Below, in pieces: positions 57,681 through 64,000 of a stretch of 64,000 bases of DNA (the stretch's first letter is position 1; each line of letters opens with the position of its first letter). The stretch is taken from the NCBI RefSeq assembly GCF_014203895.1, contig NZ_JACHJY010000009.1, positions 372,001 to 436,000 of the forward strand. The letters run 5' to 3'. The notes beneath the pieces are model-generated. The model was not told the origin of the DNA. It saw only the letters and a program-made list of their open reading frames with translations, and searched no databases. A program made the translations under genes and the position numbers. This DNA comes from Streptomyces nymphaeiformis (GTDB lineage: Bacteria; Actinomycetota; Actinomycetes; Streptomycetales; Streptomycetaceae).

Positions 57681-59234
57681 GTGACAACTTCTCCGGTGGA
57701 CACACAGGTCAAGGACGAGCCAGCTCGCGCCGAAGGTCGGCCGGGCATCGCCTTGACCGTCATCGCCGCCTGCCAGCTGATGGTCGTCCTCGACGCCACC
57801 ATCGTGAACATCGCACTGCCGCACATCCAGGACGCGCTCTCCTTCTCGACCACCGACCTGTCGTGGGTGCTCAGCGCCTACACCCTCACCTTCGGCGGCT
57901 TGTTGCTCCTCGGCGGACGCGCCGGAGACATCCTGGGCCGCCGCCGGGTGTTCATGGCCGGCATCCTGCTCTTCACGTTCGCCTCGCTGCTCGGCGGCTT
58001 CGCCCAGGAGCCGTGGCAGCTGCTCGCGGCGCGCGCCCTGCAGGGCGTGGGCGGCGCGATCGCCTCGCCGACCTCACTCGCCCTGATCACCACGACGTTC
58101 CCCGAAGGACCGGAGCGGAACCGGGCGTTCGGTGTGTTCGCGGCGGTCTCGGCCGGCGGCGGCGCCATCGGCCTGCTCGCCGGCGGAGCGCTCACCCAGT
58201 GGCTCGACTGGCGCTGGGTCTTCTTCGTCAACGTGCCGATCGGCCTGCTGATCGCCTTCCTCACCCCGCGCTACATCGCGGAGTCGGAGCGCCACCCGGG
58301 CTGGTTCGACCTCGCGGGCGCCGCGACGTCGACGCTGGGGATGGCGGCGCTGGTCTACGGGTTCATCCGCGCGTCCAAGGAGGGCTGGAAGGACGAGCTG
58401 ACCATCGGCTCGTTCGTCACCGCGGTGGTTCTGCTCGTGGCGTTCGCCGTGGTGGAGTCGCGGGCCAAGGAACCGATCACGCCACTGCGGATGTTCGCGG
58501 ACCGCAACCGCTCGGGCACGTACGTCATCATGCTCAGCCTGTCGGCCGCCATGTTCGGCATGTTCTTCTTCATCGTGCTGTGGGTGCAGAACGTCCTGGG
58601 CTACAGCCCGGTGAAGTCCGGCCTCGCCTTCCTCCCCGTGACCGTCGCGATCGGCGTCGGGGCCGGGTTCGCCCAGCGGATGCTGCCGGTCCTCGGTCCC
58701 AAGCCGTTCATGGTGACCGGCGCGTCGCTCACCGGCGCGGGGCTCGCCTGGCTGACGTTCATCTCGTCGGACAGCAGTTACCTGGGCGGGGTACTCGGCC
58801 CGATGGTCGTGTTCGGCTGCGGCATGGGCCTCAACTTCGTGACGCTCACGCTCACGGCCGTCTCCGGAGTGGCCGAGCACGAGGCCGGCGCCGCCTCGGG
58901 TCTGCTCAACGCGACCCAGCAGGTCGGCGGCTCGCTCGGCCTCTCCATCCTGGTCACCGTCTTCGGCACGGCCGGCCGGAAGGAGAGCGAGAAGCAGCTG
59001 CCGGACTTCCTCGCGCACGCGACGCCCGAACAGAAGGCCGAGGCGTTGAAGGCGAAGGAACTGCCCGCGCCCTGGGGCCACGAGGTGCTGACCGCCGGCA
59101 TCTCCTCGGCCTTCACGGCCGCCGTCGGCATGGTGCTGATCGCACTGGTGACGGCCGCCCTGGTGATCCGGGTCCGCAGGAGCGACCTGGAGGCGCTGAG
59201 CGGCCGGGCGGAGGCCGCGGGGCCGATGGCCTGA
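57681..59234 (+). CDS. DHA2-family MFS multidrug exporter
   Basis: 517 residues from GTG 57681, with GGGGGGA 8 nt before. There are about 14 membrane helices, as in DHA2 drug:H+ antiporters. Motif A-like LGGRAGDILGRRRVF is at about 77-91, and the early motif DATIVNIALPHIQ is present, as is motif C-like LQGVGGAIASPTSLALI. The C-terminal tail is short and charged. The substrate could be a toxic compound or a self-made metabolite. It is controlled by the divergent TetR. A clean terminator follows. Confidence 0.93.
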   Translation: MTTSPVDTQVKDEPARAEGRPGIALTVIAACQLMVVLDATIVNIALPHIQDALSFSTTDLSWVLSAYTLTFGGLLLLGGRAGDILGRRRVFMAGILLFTFASLLGGFAQEPWQLLAARALQGVGGAIASPTSLALITTTFPEGPERNRAFGVFAAVSAGGGAIGLLAGGALTQWLDWRWVFFVNVPIGLLIAFLTPRYIAESERHPGWFDLAGAATSTLGMAALVYGFIRASKEGWKDELTIGSFVTAVVLLVAFAVVESRAKEPITPLRMFADRNRSGTYVIMLSLSAAMFGMFFFIVLWVQNVLGYSPVKSGLAFLPVTVAIGVGAGFAQRMLPVLGPKPFMVTGASLTGAGLAWLTFISSDSSYLGGVLGPMVVFGCGMGLNFVTLTLTAVSGVAEHEAGAASGLLNATQQVGGSLGLSILVTVFGTAGRKESEKQLPDFLAHATPEQKAEALKAKELPAPWGHEVLTAGISSAFTAAVGMVLIALVTAALVIRVRRSDLEALSGRAEAAGPMA

Positions 59235-59249
59235 TCCGGACGTCGGCGT

Positions 59250-59277
59250 CCCCTGAGTCCCGCGTGGGGCTCAGGGG
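59250..59277 (+). terminator. Hairpin terminator of the exporter gene
   Basis: A 12-bp stem with one G-T pair (59250-59261 with 59266-59277) and the tetraloop GCGT, 16 bp after the stop. Confidence 0.82.
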
Positions 59278-59372
59278 ACACGTCGGGGTCCGGGGGGGAC
59301 GCCGCACCGGCAGGTTCAGGTTCCGCTCGGACCCGTGCCGTATGGCGCCCCCCGTACAGACATCACCCCGCG

Positions 59373-60281
59373 TCAGGCCCTCCCGTCCGGGACCCAGCCC
59401 GGAAGTTCCTCGGTCTGCCGCAGCCAGTCCTCCGGCGGCGCGCCGGCCGCGGTGGAGGCGACCACTCCGCCGGCGATGGCGCAGGTCGTGTCGACGTCTC
59501 CGCCCACCTGCGCGGTCGTCCAGAACACCCGCTCGAAGTCGCCGAGCCCGCGCGCGGCGGACCAGAGCGCGAAGGGGACCGTGTCGTGGGCGCTCGTCCG
59601 GCGGCCGCTGCCGAGGACCGCGGCGACGGTGTTCGCGTCGCCGTAGTCGAGCATGTCGCGGGCCCTGCGCAGACCCGCCCCGACCGCGCTGCGCGGCACC
59701 AGGGCGATCACCCCGTCGAGCAGCGACTCGGGTGTCGGCGGTCCGGCGGGGTCGGCGGCGATCGCCGCGGCGGCGGCGACGGCCATGGCGCCGACCACGG
59801 CCTCCCGGTGCTGGTGGGTCGTGTACGAGGAGATCTCGGCCTGGTGGGTCGCCTGCTCGGGGTCGTCGGCGTACCAGGCTCCCAGCGGGGCGATCCGCAT
59901 CGCGGCGCCGTTGCCCCAGGAGCCCTGCCCCTTGAAGAGCGCGGCGGCGAGTTCCCGCCAGTCGCCACCCTCGCGGATGAGCCGGAGCATCCGGTTGACG
60001 GCCGGACCGTAGCCCCGGTCGAAGTCGTGGTGCTGGGCGAAGGAGAGGGCCAGGGCGTCCTGGTCGATCCGGTCGTGGTGGGCGAGGACGGCCAGGACGG
60101 AGCAGGCCATCTCGGTGTCGTCGGTCCACTGCCAGGGGCCGGCGGGCAGCTCGCGCCGCTTCAGCAGGGGATAGTTCGAGGGTACGAAGAACTGGGAGCC
60201 CAGGGCGTCTCCCACGGACAGCCCGCGCAGGCTGGCCAGGGCGCGTTCGAAGCGCCGGTCGGGTGAGGAGTCAGCGGTCAT
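59373..60281 (-). CDS. ADP-ribosylglycohydrolase family protein
   Basis: 302 residues from ATG 60281. The DraG/ARH3 fold with both magnesium sites: WTDDTEM (52-58) and GGDVDTTCA (260-268). It starts with the typical RGLSVGDALG. It may remove ADP-ribose from proteins, DNA or small molecules. Stand-alone actinobacterial members are often uncharacterised. It lies 12 bp after the histidine phosphatase gene on the same strand, so the two are probably co-transcribed. Confidence 0.93.
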   Translation of the reverse strand: MTADSSPDRRFERALASLRGLSVGDALGSQFFVPSNYPLLKRRELPAGPWQWTDDTEMACSVLAVLAHHDRIDQDALALSFAQHHDFDRGYGPAVNRMLRLIREGGDWRELAAALFKGQGSWGNGAAMRIAPLGAWYADDPEQATHQAEISSYTTHQHREAVVGAMAVAAAAAIAADPAGPPTPESLLDGVIALVPRSAVGAGLRRARDMLDYGDANTVAAVLGSGRRTSAHDTVPFALWSAARGLGDFERVFWTTAQVGGDVDTTCAIAGGVVASTAAGAPPEDWLRQTEELPGWVPDGRA

Positions 60282-60293
60282 CGGTCTACCACT

Positions 60294-60953
60294 CTATCCG
60301 GTAGGGCCGTACGGTTCCGGGGTACGCCAGCGTTCGAACGGCCTGTCCAGGCGGTAGCGGCCGTCGTTTCCGAGCAGGAGGGTGCGGGTCTCGGCATTGC
60401 CGGGATTCGACAGCGACTCGAAGTCCGCGACCGTCCAGTGGAACCAGCGCATGCAGAACAGCCGCATGGTCAGCCCGTGGGTGACGAGCAGGACGTTGGG
60501 AGGGTGGTCGGGCGCCTCGAAGCTGCGGTACAGGCTCTCCAGGAAGGCGCCGACGCGGTCGTAGACGTCGGCACCGGACTCACCCTGGGCGAAGCGGTAG
60601 AAGAAGTGCCCGTACGCGTCCCGGTAGGCCTTCTGCAGACGGACGTCCTCCCGTTCCTGCCAGTTGCCCCAGTCCTGCTCCCGCAGCCTGGGCTCCTCCC
60701 GTACCCGGACCTGCTCCGCGGGGAGCCTGAAGGCACGGAGGGTCTCATGGGTGCGGCGGTACGGCGAGACGTAGACGCTGACCGGTTCGTCCCCGAAGAG
60801 TTCCCGCAGCCGCTCCCCCGTCTCCGCCGCCTGCCGCCACCCGGTCTCGGTCAGTCTCAGGGCATGGTCGGGCTCGCGTTCGTACACCGTGTCATCGACA
60901 TTGCCCTCGGACTCTCCGTGCCGTACGAGAACGATGCGCCGCGGTCGTGCCAT
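60294..60953 (-). CDS. Histidine phosphatase superfamily protein
   Basis: 219 residues from ATG 60953. The phosphohistidine motif is RHGE (11-14, H12), followed by SPYRRTHET (63-71), the acidic residue region PRLREQDWGNW and the second histidine H159 in LLVTHGLTMR. It is of the phosphoglycerate-mutase-like type, cytoplasmic. The YRFAQGESGADVYDRV and MRWFHWTV segments resemble fungal/bacterial PgmB-like phosphatases of unknown substrate. It is the first gene of the pair with the ADP-ribosylglycohydrolase. Confidence 0.92.
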   Translation of the reverse strand: MARPRRIVLVRHGESEGNVDDTVYEREPDHALRLTETGWRQAAETGERLRELFGDEPVSVYVSPYRRTHETLRAFRLPAEQVRVREEPRLREQDWGNWQEREDVRLQKAYRDAYGHFFYRFAQGESGADVYDRVGAFLESLYRSFEAPDHPPNVLLVTHGLTMRLFCMRWFHWTVADFESLSNPGNAETRTLLLGNDGRYRLDRPFERWRTPEPYGPTG

Positions 60954-61037
60954 ACCCCCGACCCTAGATCGCCGCTCTCCGGCGGGCGCAGCCGAGGCCG
61001 GTCCCGGAGTCCATCCGAGGGAGCAGGGGGTGGGGGG

Positions 61038-61643
61038 TCAGACCGTCCAGGACGGTTCGAGCTGCACCACGTCCCCGTTCAGCGCCGCCACGTCGGCCGC
61101 GGTACGGGCCCGCAGCCCCAGCCGTTCCACGCGCTCGACCCGGTACTTTCCGTGCTCGGCGGCGGACTGCCACATCGAGAGCACCAGGAACTCGCTGCCG
61201 GGCGCCTCGCCGAACAGGCCCCGCAGCATGCCGGGAGACCCGGCCATCGCCGGGTTCCACACCTTCTCCTGCATGAGCGCGAAGTGCTCGGCACGGTCCT
61301 CGTGGACCCGGCAGTGCGCCACCCGCGCCACGTCGGCGTCGGCGAACCGCGGCTCGAAGCCCGTCTTCACGTCGAAGCGGTGGTCGAAGAGCTTGACCTG
61401 GGCGTCCTTGAACGTGCCGACCTGGGAGGCCGCCAGACGATCGTGCGACCTCGCCATGAAAGAGTCGTAGAAGGCGCGGCTCTCCCAGAACGCGAAGATG
61501 TGGGCGACGTCCGGGCGACCCCGGCTCCACCCGCCGCCCTGTCCCCGGAATCCCGGCTCACCGAGCAGCCCCGCCCATTTCCGCTGTCCCCGCTCGAACC
61601 CTCGACGGTCCACGACGGTGCAGCGAATCCACTTGACCAGCAC
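61038..61643 (-). CDS. DUF4937 (YdbC-like) family protein
   Basis: 201 residues from GTG 61643. It opens MLVKWIRCTVVDRRGFERGQRKW, the usual start of this family, with WARGRPDVAHIFAFWESRAFYDSFM-type residues (about 40-65) that resemble a dimeric alpha-beta barrel. A second similar half (EHFALMQEKVWNPAMAGSPGMLRGLF) suggests two ABM-like modules. ABM proteins include monooxygenases and haem-binding proteins, but no clear catalytic residues are seen. The function is unknown. It stands alone on the minus strand. Confidence 0.82.
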   Translation of the reverse strand: MLVKWIRCTVVDRRGFERGQRKWAGLLGEPGFRGQGGGWSRGRPDVAHIFAFWESRAFYDSFMARSHDRLAASQVGTFKDAQVKLFDHRFDVKTGFEPRFADADVARVAHCRVHEDRAEHFALMQEKVWNPAMAGSPGMLRGLFGEAPGSEFLVLSMWQSAAEHGKYRVERVERLGLRARTAADVAALNGDVVQLEPSWTV

Positions 61644-61685
61644 CGCGCCATCGTACGGGGCCGGAGGGCACCCCGGCAGACCCCG

Positions 61686-62516
61686 TCAGGCTCCCGCCGG
61701 GTGCAGTGGCTCCAGACCCGCGCGCTCCTCGGCGTCCAGTTCGATGCCGAACTCGGTCTCCAGGGCGGCGGCCAACTCGTCGGCCGTCAGGATCCTTTCT
61801 TCGACGGATCCGTCCGGGCGGACGAGCGAGAGCGTCCCGCGCAGCAGCGATCTCCGCACGTCCGCGCCCGGCCGCTGGGCGACGACCTGGCCCAGGAAAC
61901 GTGACTCCGGATGGCTGGAGCTGTAGTGGTTGAGGACGGTGAAGTCTCCGGGCTGGTACGCCTGCGGCGAGAACGCGTACACGTCCATCCAGCCCGTCGA
62001 CCGCAGCGAGCGCAGCACACGGGTGCCGTCGTCCTCGACGGCGACGCCGAACGTCCAGCCGTCCTGCTCGACGCGCGCGCCGTCCCGGAGCGGCACGGGC
62101 TCCAGCGGCCCCTGCCAGCCGAACCCGACGTCGGCGAGCCACTGTTCGCCCTCGACCGTCACGGCGAGGAGCGCGTGGGTGACCGGCGGCCTTGTCGTGC
62201 CCCGCGAGCGGTTGCGCGCGCCGCGGCCCTCCACGTGGAAGCCGATCTGTTCGAGGGCCGCCGCCAGGAGGGAGTTCTGCTCGTAGCAGTAGCCTCCCCG
62301 GCGCCGCTCGACGAGCTTGGCCTGCAGGCTCTTCAGGTCCAGGGGGATCGGCCGCCCGAGGGCGACGTCGAGGTTCTCGAAGGGAATGGTCGAGGCGTGC
62401 GCCCGATGAAGGGACGTCAAGGTCCGCAGATCGGGCGCGAGTTCCCCGTCCCGCGCGATGTCGTATCCGATTCGAGCCAGATATGCGTCGAGATCCAGCT
62501 CGTCACCACTCCACAA
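61686..62516 (-). CDS. Arylamine N-acetyltransferase
   Basis: Transfers acetyl or acyl groups from CoA to arylamines and related amines. 276 residues from TTG 62516, which follows the strong site GGGGGAG with a 6-nt spacer. The ATG at 62567 has none. The cysteine-protease-like triad is C77 (GGYCYEQN), H114 (THALL) and D129 (WLADVGFGW). NATs are usually 270-280 residues, which supports the TTG. Some actinomycete NATs close polyketide amides, but no such cluster is near. It is divergent from the TerD gene. Confidence 0.93.
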   Translation of the reverse strand: MWSGDELDLDAYLARIGYDIARDGELAPDLRTLTSLHRAHASTIPFENLDVALGRPIPLDLKSLQAKLVERRRGGYCYEQNSLLAAALEQIGFHVEGRGARNRSRGTTRPPVTHALLAVTVEGEQWLADVGFGWQGPLEPVPLRDGARVEQDGWTFGVAVEDDGTRVLRSLRSTGWMDVYAFSPQAYQPGDFTVLNHYSSSHPESRFLGQVVAQRPGADVRRSLLRGTLSLVRPDGSVEERILTADELAAALETEFGIELDAEERAGLEPLHPAGA

Positions 62517-62657
62517 ACCGCTCTCCCCCTCAGCGTCGGTTCCTCTGTCGTAGGCACATGACACCATGAGCAAGAGGCCCACGACCACGGGCTTTTGAAG
62601 GGACGACGGTACGAGGCGAGGGCGTGCGCGGGGGCGTGCGCGGAGAGGGGAAGCACC

Positions 62658-63188
62658 ATGAGCGGACTCAACAAAGGGGTGGGACGCGTCGAGGTCACGC
62701 TCAAGTGGGACCCCGCCCCGGCCGGCGCGTCGGCGCACGACCTCGATCTGGTCGCCGGGGTCTTCGCCGCGGGCGATCCGCACGGTGCGCCGGTCCATCT
62801 GGTGCACTTCGGCAGCCGCTCCCCGGACGGCACGATCACGCTCCACCGCGACAGCCGTACGGGGCAGGGATTCGGCTACGACGAGGCCATGACCGTGGAG
62901 CTGAACCGCCTCGACGCGCGGTACGCGCGGGTGGTGGTGGGCGTGGCCATACAGCAGGGCGGCGGGCGGCTGACCTTCGGCGACATAGCGAACACGGGCA
63001 TACGGGTCCGCGAGGGCTACACCGACCTGCTGACCCATGACTTCGCGGACGTCCCCGGGGCCCGTGCGGCGACGGTCGTGGAGTTCACCCGTGACGGGGC
63101 GGACGGCTGGTCGTACCGCTCGATCAGCCGCGGCTTCGACGCCGACCCGCAGACCTTCGGCACGCTCCTGGGCTCCACGGTGTCCTGA
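62658..63188 (+). CDS. TerD-family protein
   Basis: 176 residues from ATG 62658, behind GAGAGGGGAAG. A TerD/stress-response domain covers the whole protein. The calcium-binding strand reads AHDLDLVAGVFA (the family DxDLxA), later GYDEAMTVELNRL and QGGGRLTFGDIANTGIRV. The C terminus has WSYRSISRGFDADPQTFG, typical of the family. Streptomyces carry many TerD paralogues, linked to tellurite resistance, Ca2+ signalling and development. This one has no TerB/C neighbours. Confidence 0.92.
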   Translation: MSGLNKGVGRVEVTLKWDPAPAGASAHDLDLVAGVFAAGDPHGAPVHLVHFGSRSPDGTITLHRDSRTGQGFGYDEAMTVELNRLDARYARVVVGVAIQQGGGRLTFGDIANTGIRVREGYTDLLTHDFADVPGARAATVVEFTRDGADGWSYRSISRGFDADPQTFGTLLGSTVS

Positions 63189-63205
63189 CGCCCCTCATGT
63201 GAAAA

Positions 63206-63232
63206 GGGGCGCCGACCGGTGGTCGGCGCCCC
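63206..63232 (+). terminator. Hairpin terminator of the TerD gene
   Basis: A 12-bp perfect stem (63206-63217 with 63221-63232) and the loop GGT, preceded by AAAA. Confidence 0.85.
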
Positions 63233-63244
63233 CTCACGGGCGAT

Positions 63245-63282
63245 CCGGTGCGCTCAGCGGCTTCCGCCCCTCAGCGCACCGG
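63245..63282 (-). terminator. Possible terminator of nrdJ
   Basis: A 10-bp stem (63245-63254 with 63273-63282) and an 18-nt loop, 8 bp beyond the nrdJ stop on the minus strand. Confidence 0.5.
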
Positions 63283-63289
63283 GGCGGGG

Positions 63290-64000
63290 TCAGCTGCAGC
63301 CGCTGGTCGAGCCGCAGCCCTCGCAGATGTAGCAGGAGCCGGCCCGCTGCATCTTCGTACCGCAGGAGAAGCAGAGCGGGGCGTCGGCGCTGATGCCGAG
63401 CTGCATCTCGACGAGCTCCGCGGAGGTGTGGGCCTGCTTCGGAGCCGGGACCTCGGCCTTCGGGGCCGGGGCGGCGACGGCCTTCGGCTCCTGGGCGCGA
63501 GGCGCGGACTGGGCCAGGGCCTCGACGTCGACGTCCTCGTCCTCCACCTGCTCGTACGAGCCGGTGTCCAGGTGGCGCTGGCGCTCCTCGGCCGAGTGGA
63601 TGCCGAGGGCGGAGCGGGTCTCGAAGGGCAGGAAGTCCAGCGCCAGGCGGCGGAAGATGTAGTCGACGATCGACTGCGCCATCCGCACGTCCGGGTCGTC
63701 GGTCATGCCGGCCGGCTCGAAGCGCATGTTGGTGAACTTCGAGACGTAGGTCTCGAGCGGGACGCCGTACTGCAGACCGACCGAGACGGCGATGGAGAAG
63801 GCGTCCATCATGCCGGCGAGGGTGGAGCCCTGCTTGGACATCTTCAGGAAGACCTCACCGAGACCGTCGTCCGGGTAGGAGTTGGCGGTCATGTAGCCCT
63901 CGGCGCCGCCGACGGTGAAGGAGGTGGTGATCCCCGGACGGCCCTTGGGCAGACGCTTGCGGACCGGGCGGTACTCGACGACCTTCTCGACGGCCTCGCG
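63290..64000 (-). CDS. nrdJ: Vitamin B12-dependent (class II) ribonucleotide reductase, C-terminal part
   Basis: Reduces ribonucleotides to deoxyribonucleotides using adenosylcobalamin. Only the last 236 residues are in the window; the rest lies beyond position 64000. Visible are the tail of the ten-stranded barrel (LAGMMDAFSIAVSVGLQYG, DPDVRMAQSIVDYIFRRLAL), an Ala/Pro linker, and the C-terminal cysteine domain with CFSCGTKMQ, CYICEGCG and a final GCS. The end cysteines act in active-site rereduction, and the CxxC pairs probably bind zinc. Streptomyces encode this enzyme beside nrdR, which would lie just outside. Confidence 0.96.
   Translation of the reverse strand, partial: REAVEKVVEYRPVRKRLPKGRPGITTSFTVGGAEGYMTANSYPDDGLGEVFLKMSKQGSTLAGMMDAFSIAVSVGLQYGVPLETYVSKFTNMRFEPAGMTDDPDVRMAQSIVDYIFRRLALDFLPFETRSALGIHSAEERQRHLDTGSYEQVEDEDVDVEALAQSAPRAQEPKAVAAPAPKAEVPAPKQAHTSAELVEMQLGISADAPLCFSCGTKMQRAGSCYICEGCGSTSGCS

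Overview
The window is very GC-rich DNA from a Streptomyces-type actinomycete chromosome. The genes have G or C in almost every third codon position, GTG and TTG starts are common, GGAGG-like ribosome binding sites are frequent, and several genes are Streptomyces hallmarks (sepH, whiH, hrdB, cutR, a DasR operator before ptsH, a type II TK, parE/parC separated by about 8 kb). The order cutR ... sepH ... ptsH ... parC ... parE ... hrdB-whiH ... rnhB ... nrdJ looks like the conserved core-arm block that I remember from S. coelicolor, roughly SCO5862 down to SCO5805. That correspondence is from memory and was not searched. I see no insertion sequence, prophage, CRISPR array, tRNA or rRNA.

Layout. 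1-8.3 kb: the CutR response regulator (cut by the window edge), a small unknown gene, inositol monophosphatase with coproporphyrin ferrochelatase, an MFS exporter overlapping an FAD sugar-lactone oxidase, a membrane protein with a long Pro/Thr tail, and the division protein SepH. 8.4-15.3 kb: a rhodanese, a double-VOC protein, and a surface-polymer-like set (YfhO-type membrane protein, GT2 glycosyltransferase, polysialyltransferase-family enzyme). 15.4-22.6 kb: a divergent isochorismatase/TetR pair with three operator-like repeats, thymidine kinase, a DUF5998 protein with a phosphodiesterase, and a Pat-type GNAT/acyl-CoA-synthetase protein acetyltransferase. 22.7-28 kb: ptsH with a DasR site, a FadR-type regulator, an M23 peptidase behind a ydaO/c-di-AMP riboswitch, and a coupled pair of M16 peptidases. 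28-40.7 kb: parC, a CobW GTPase, a CitA/CitB-like two-component system, an acetate-type symporter with its DUF485 partner, a NarL-type two-component system, and parE.

41-48 kb: a DUF7455 zinc-ribbon protein, a secreted trypsin, the principal sigma factor HrdB, the sporulation regulator WhiH with a WhiG-type promoter, a fused ABC transporter, and an NrtR-type Nudix regulator. 48-57 kb: a glycogen-debranching-like protein, a DUF4192 protein, a RecQ helicase with a phosphoribosyltransferase-like tail, two unknown genes, and RNase HII. 57-64 kb: a TetR/DHA2 efflux pair with two perfect operators, an ADP-ribosylglycohydrolase with a histidine phosphatase, a DUF4937 protein, an arylamine N-acetyltransferase divergent from a TerD protein, and the 3' end of nrdJ.

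Most genes are housekeeping or developmental. The least explained signals are regulatory or structural: two inverted DnaA boxes in front of the recQ-PRTase gene, two degenerate tandem-repeat arrays that begin in gene 3' ends (about 27 bp at 19.45-19.64 kb, about 34 bp at 54.95-55.25 kb), a TetR protein whose C terminus is four copies of IGPSD, three one-turn-spaced repeats before the ferrochelatase gene, and operator-like palindromes before several regulators. I found no convincing new multi-gene system.
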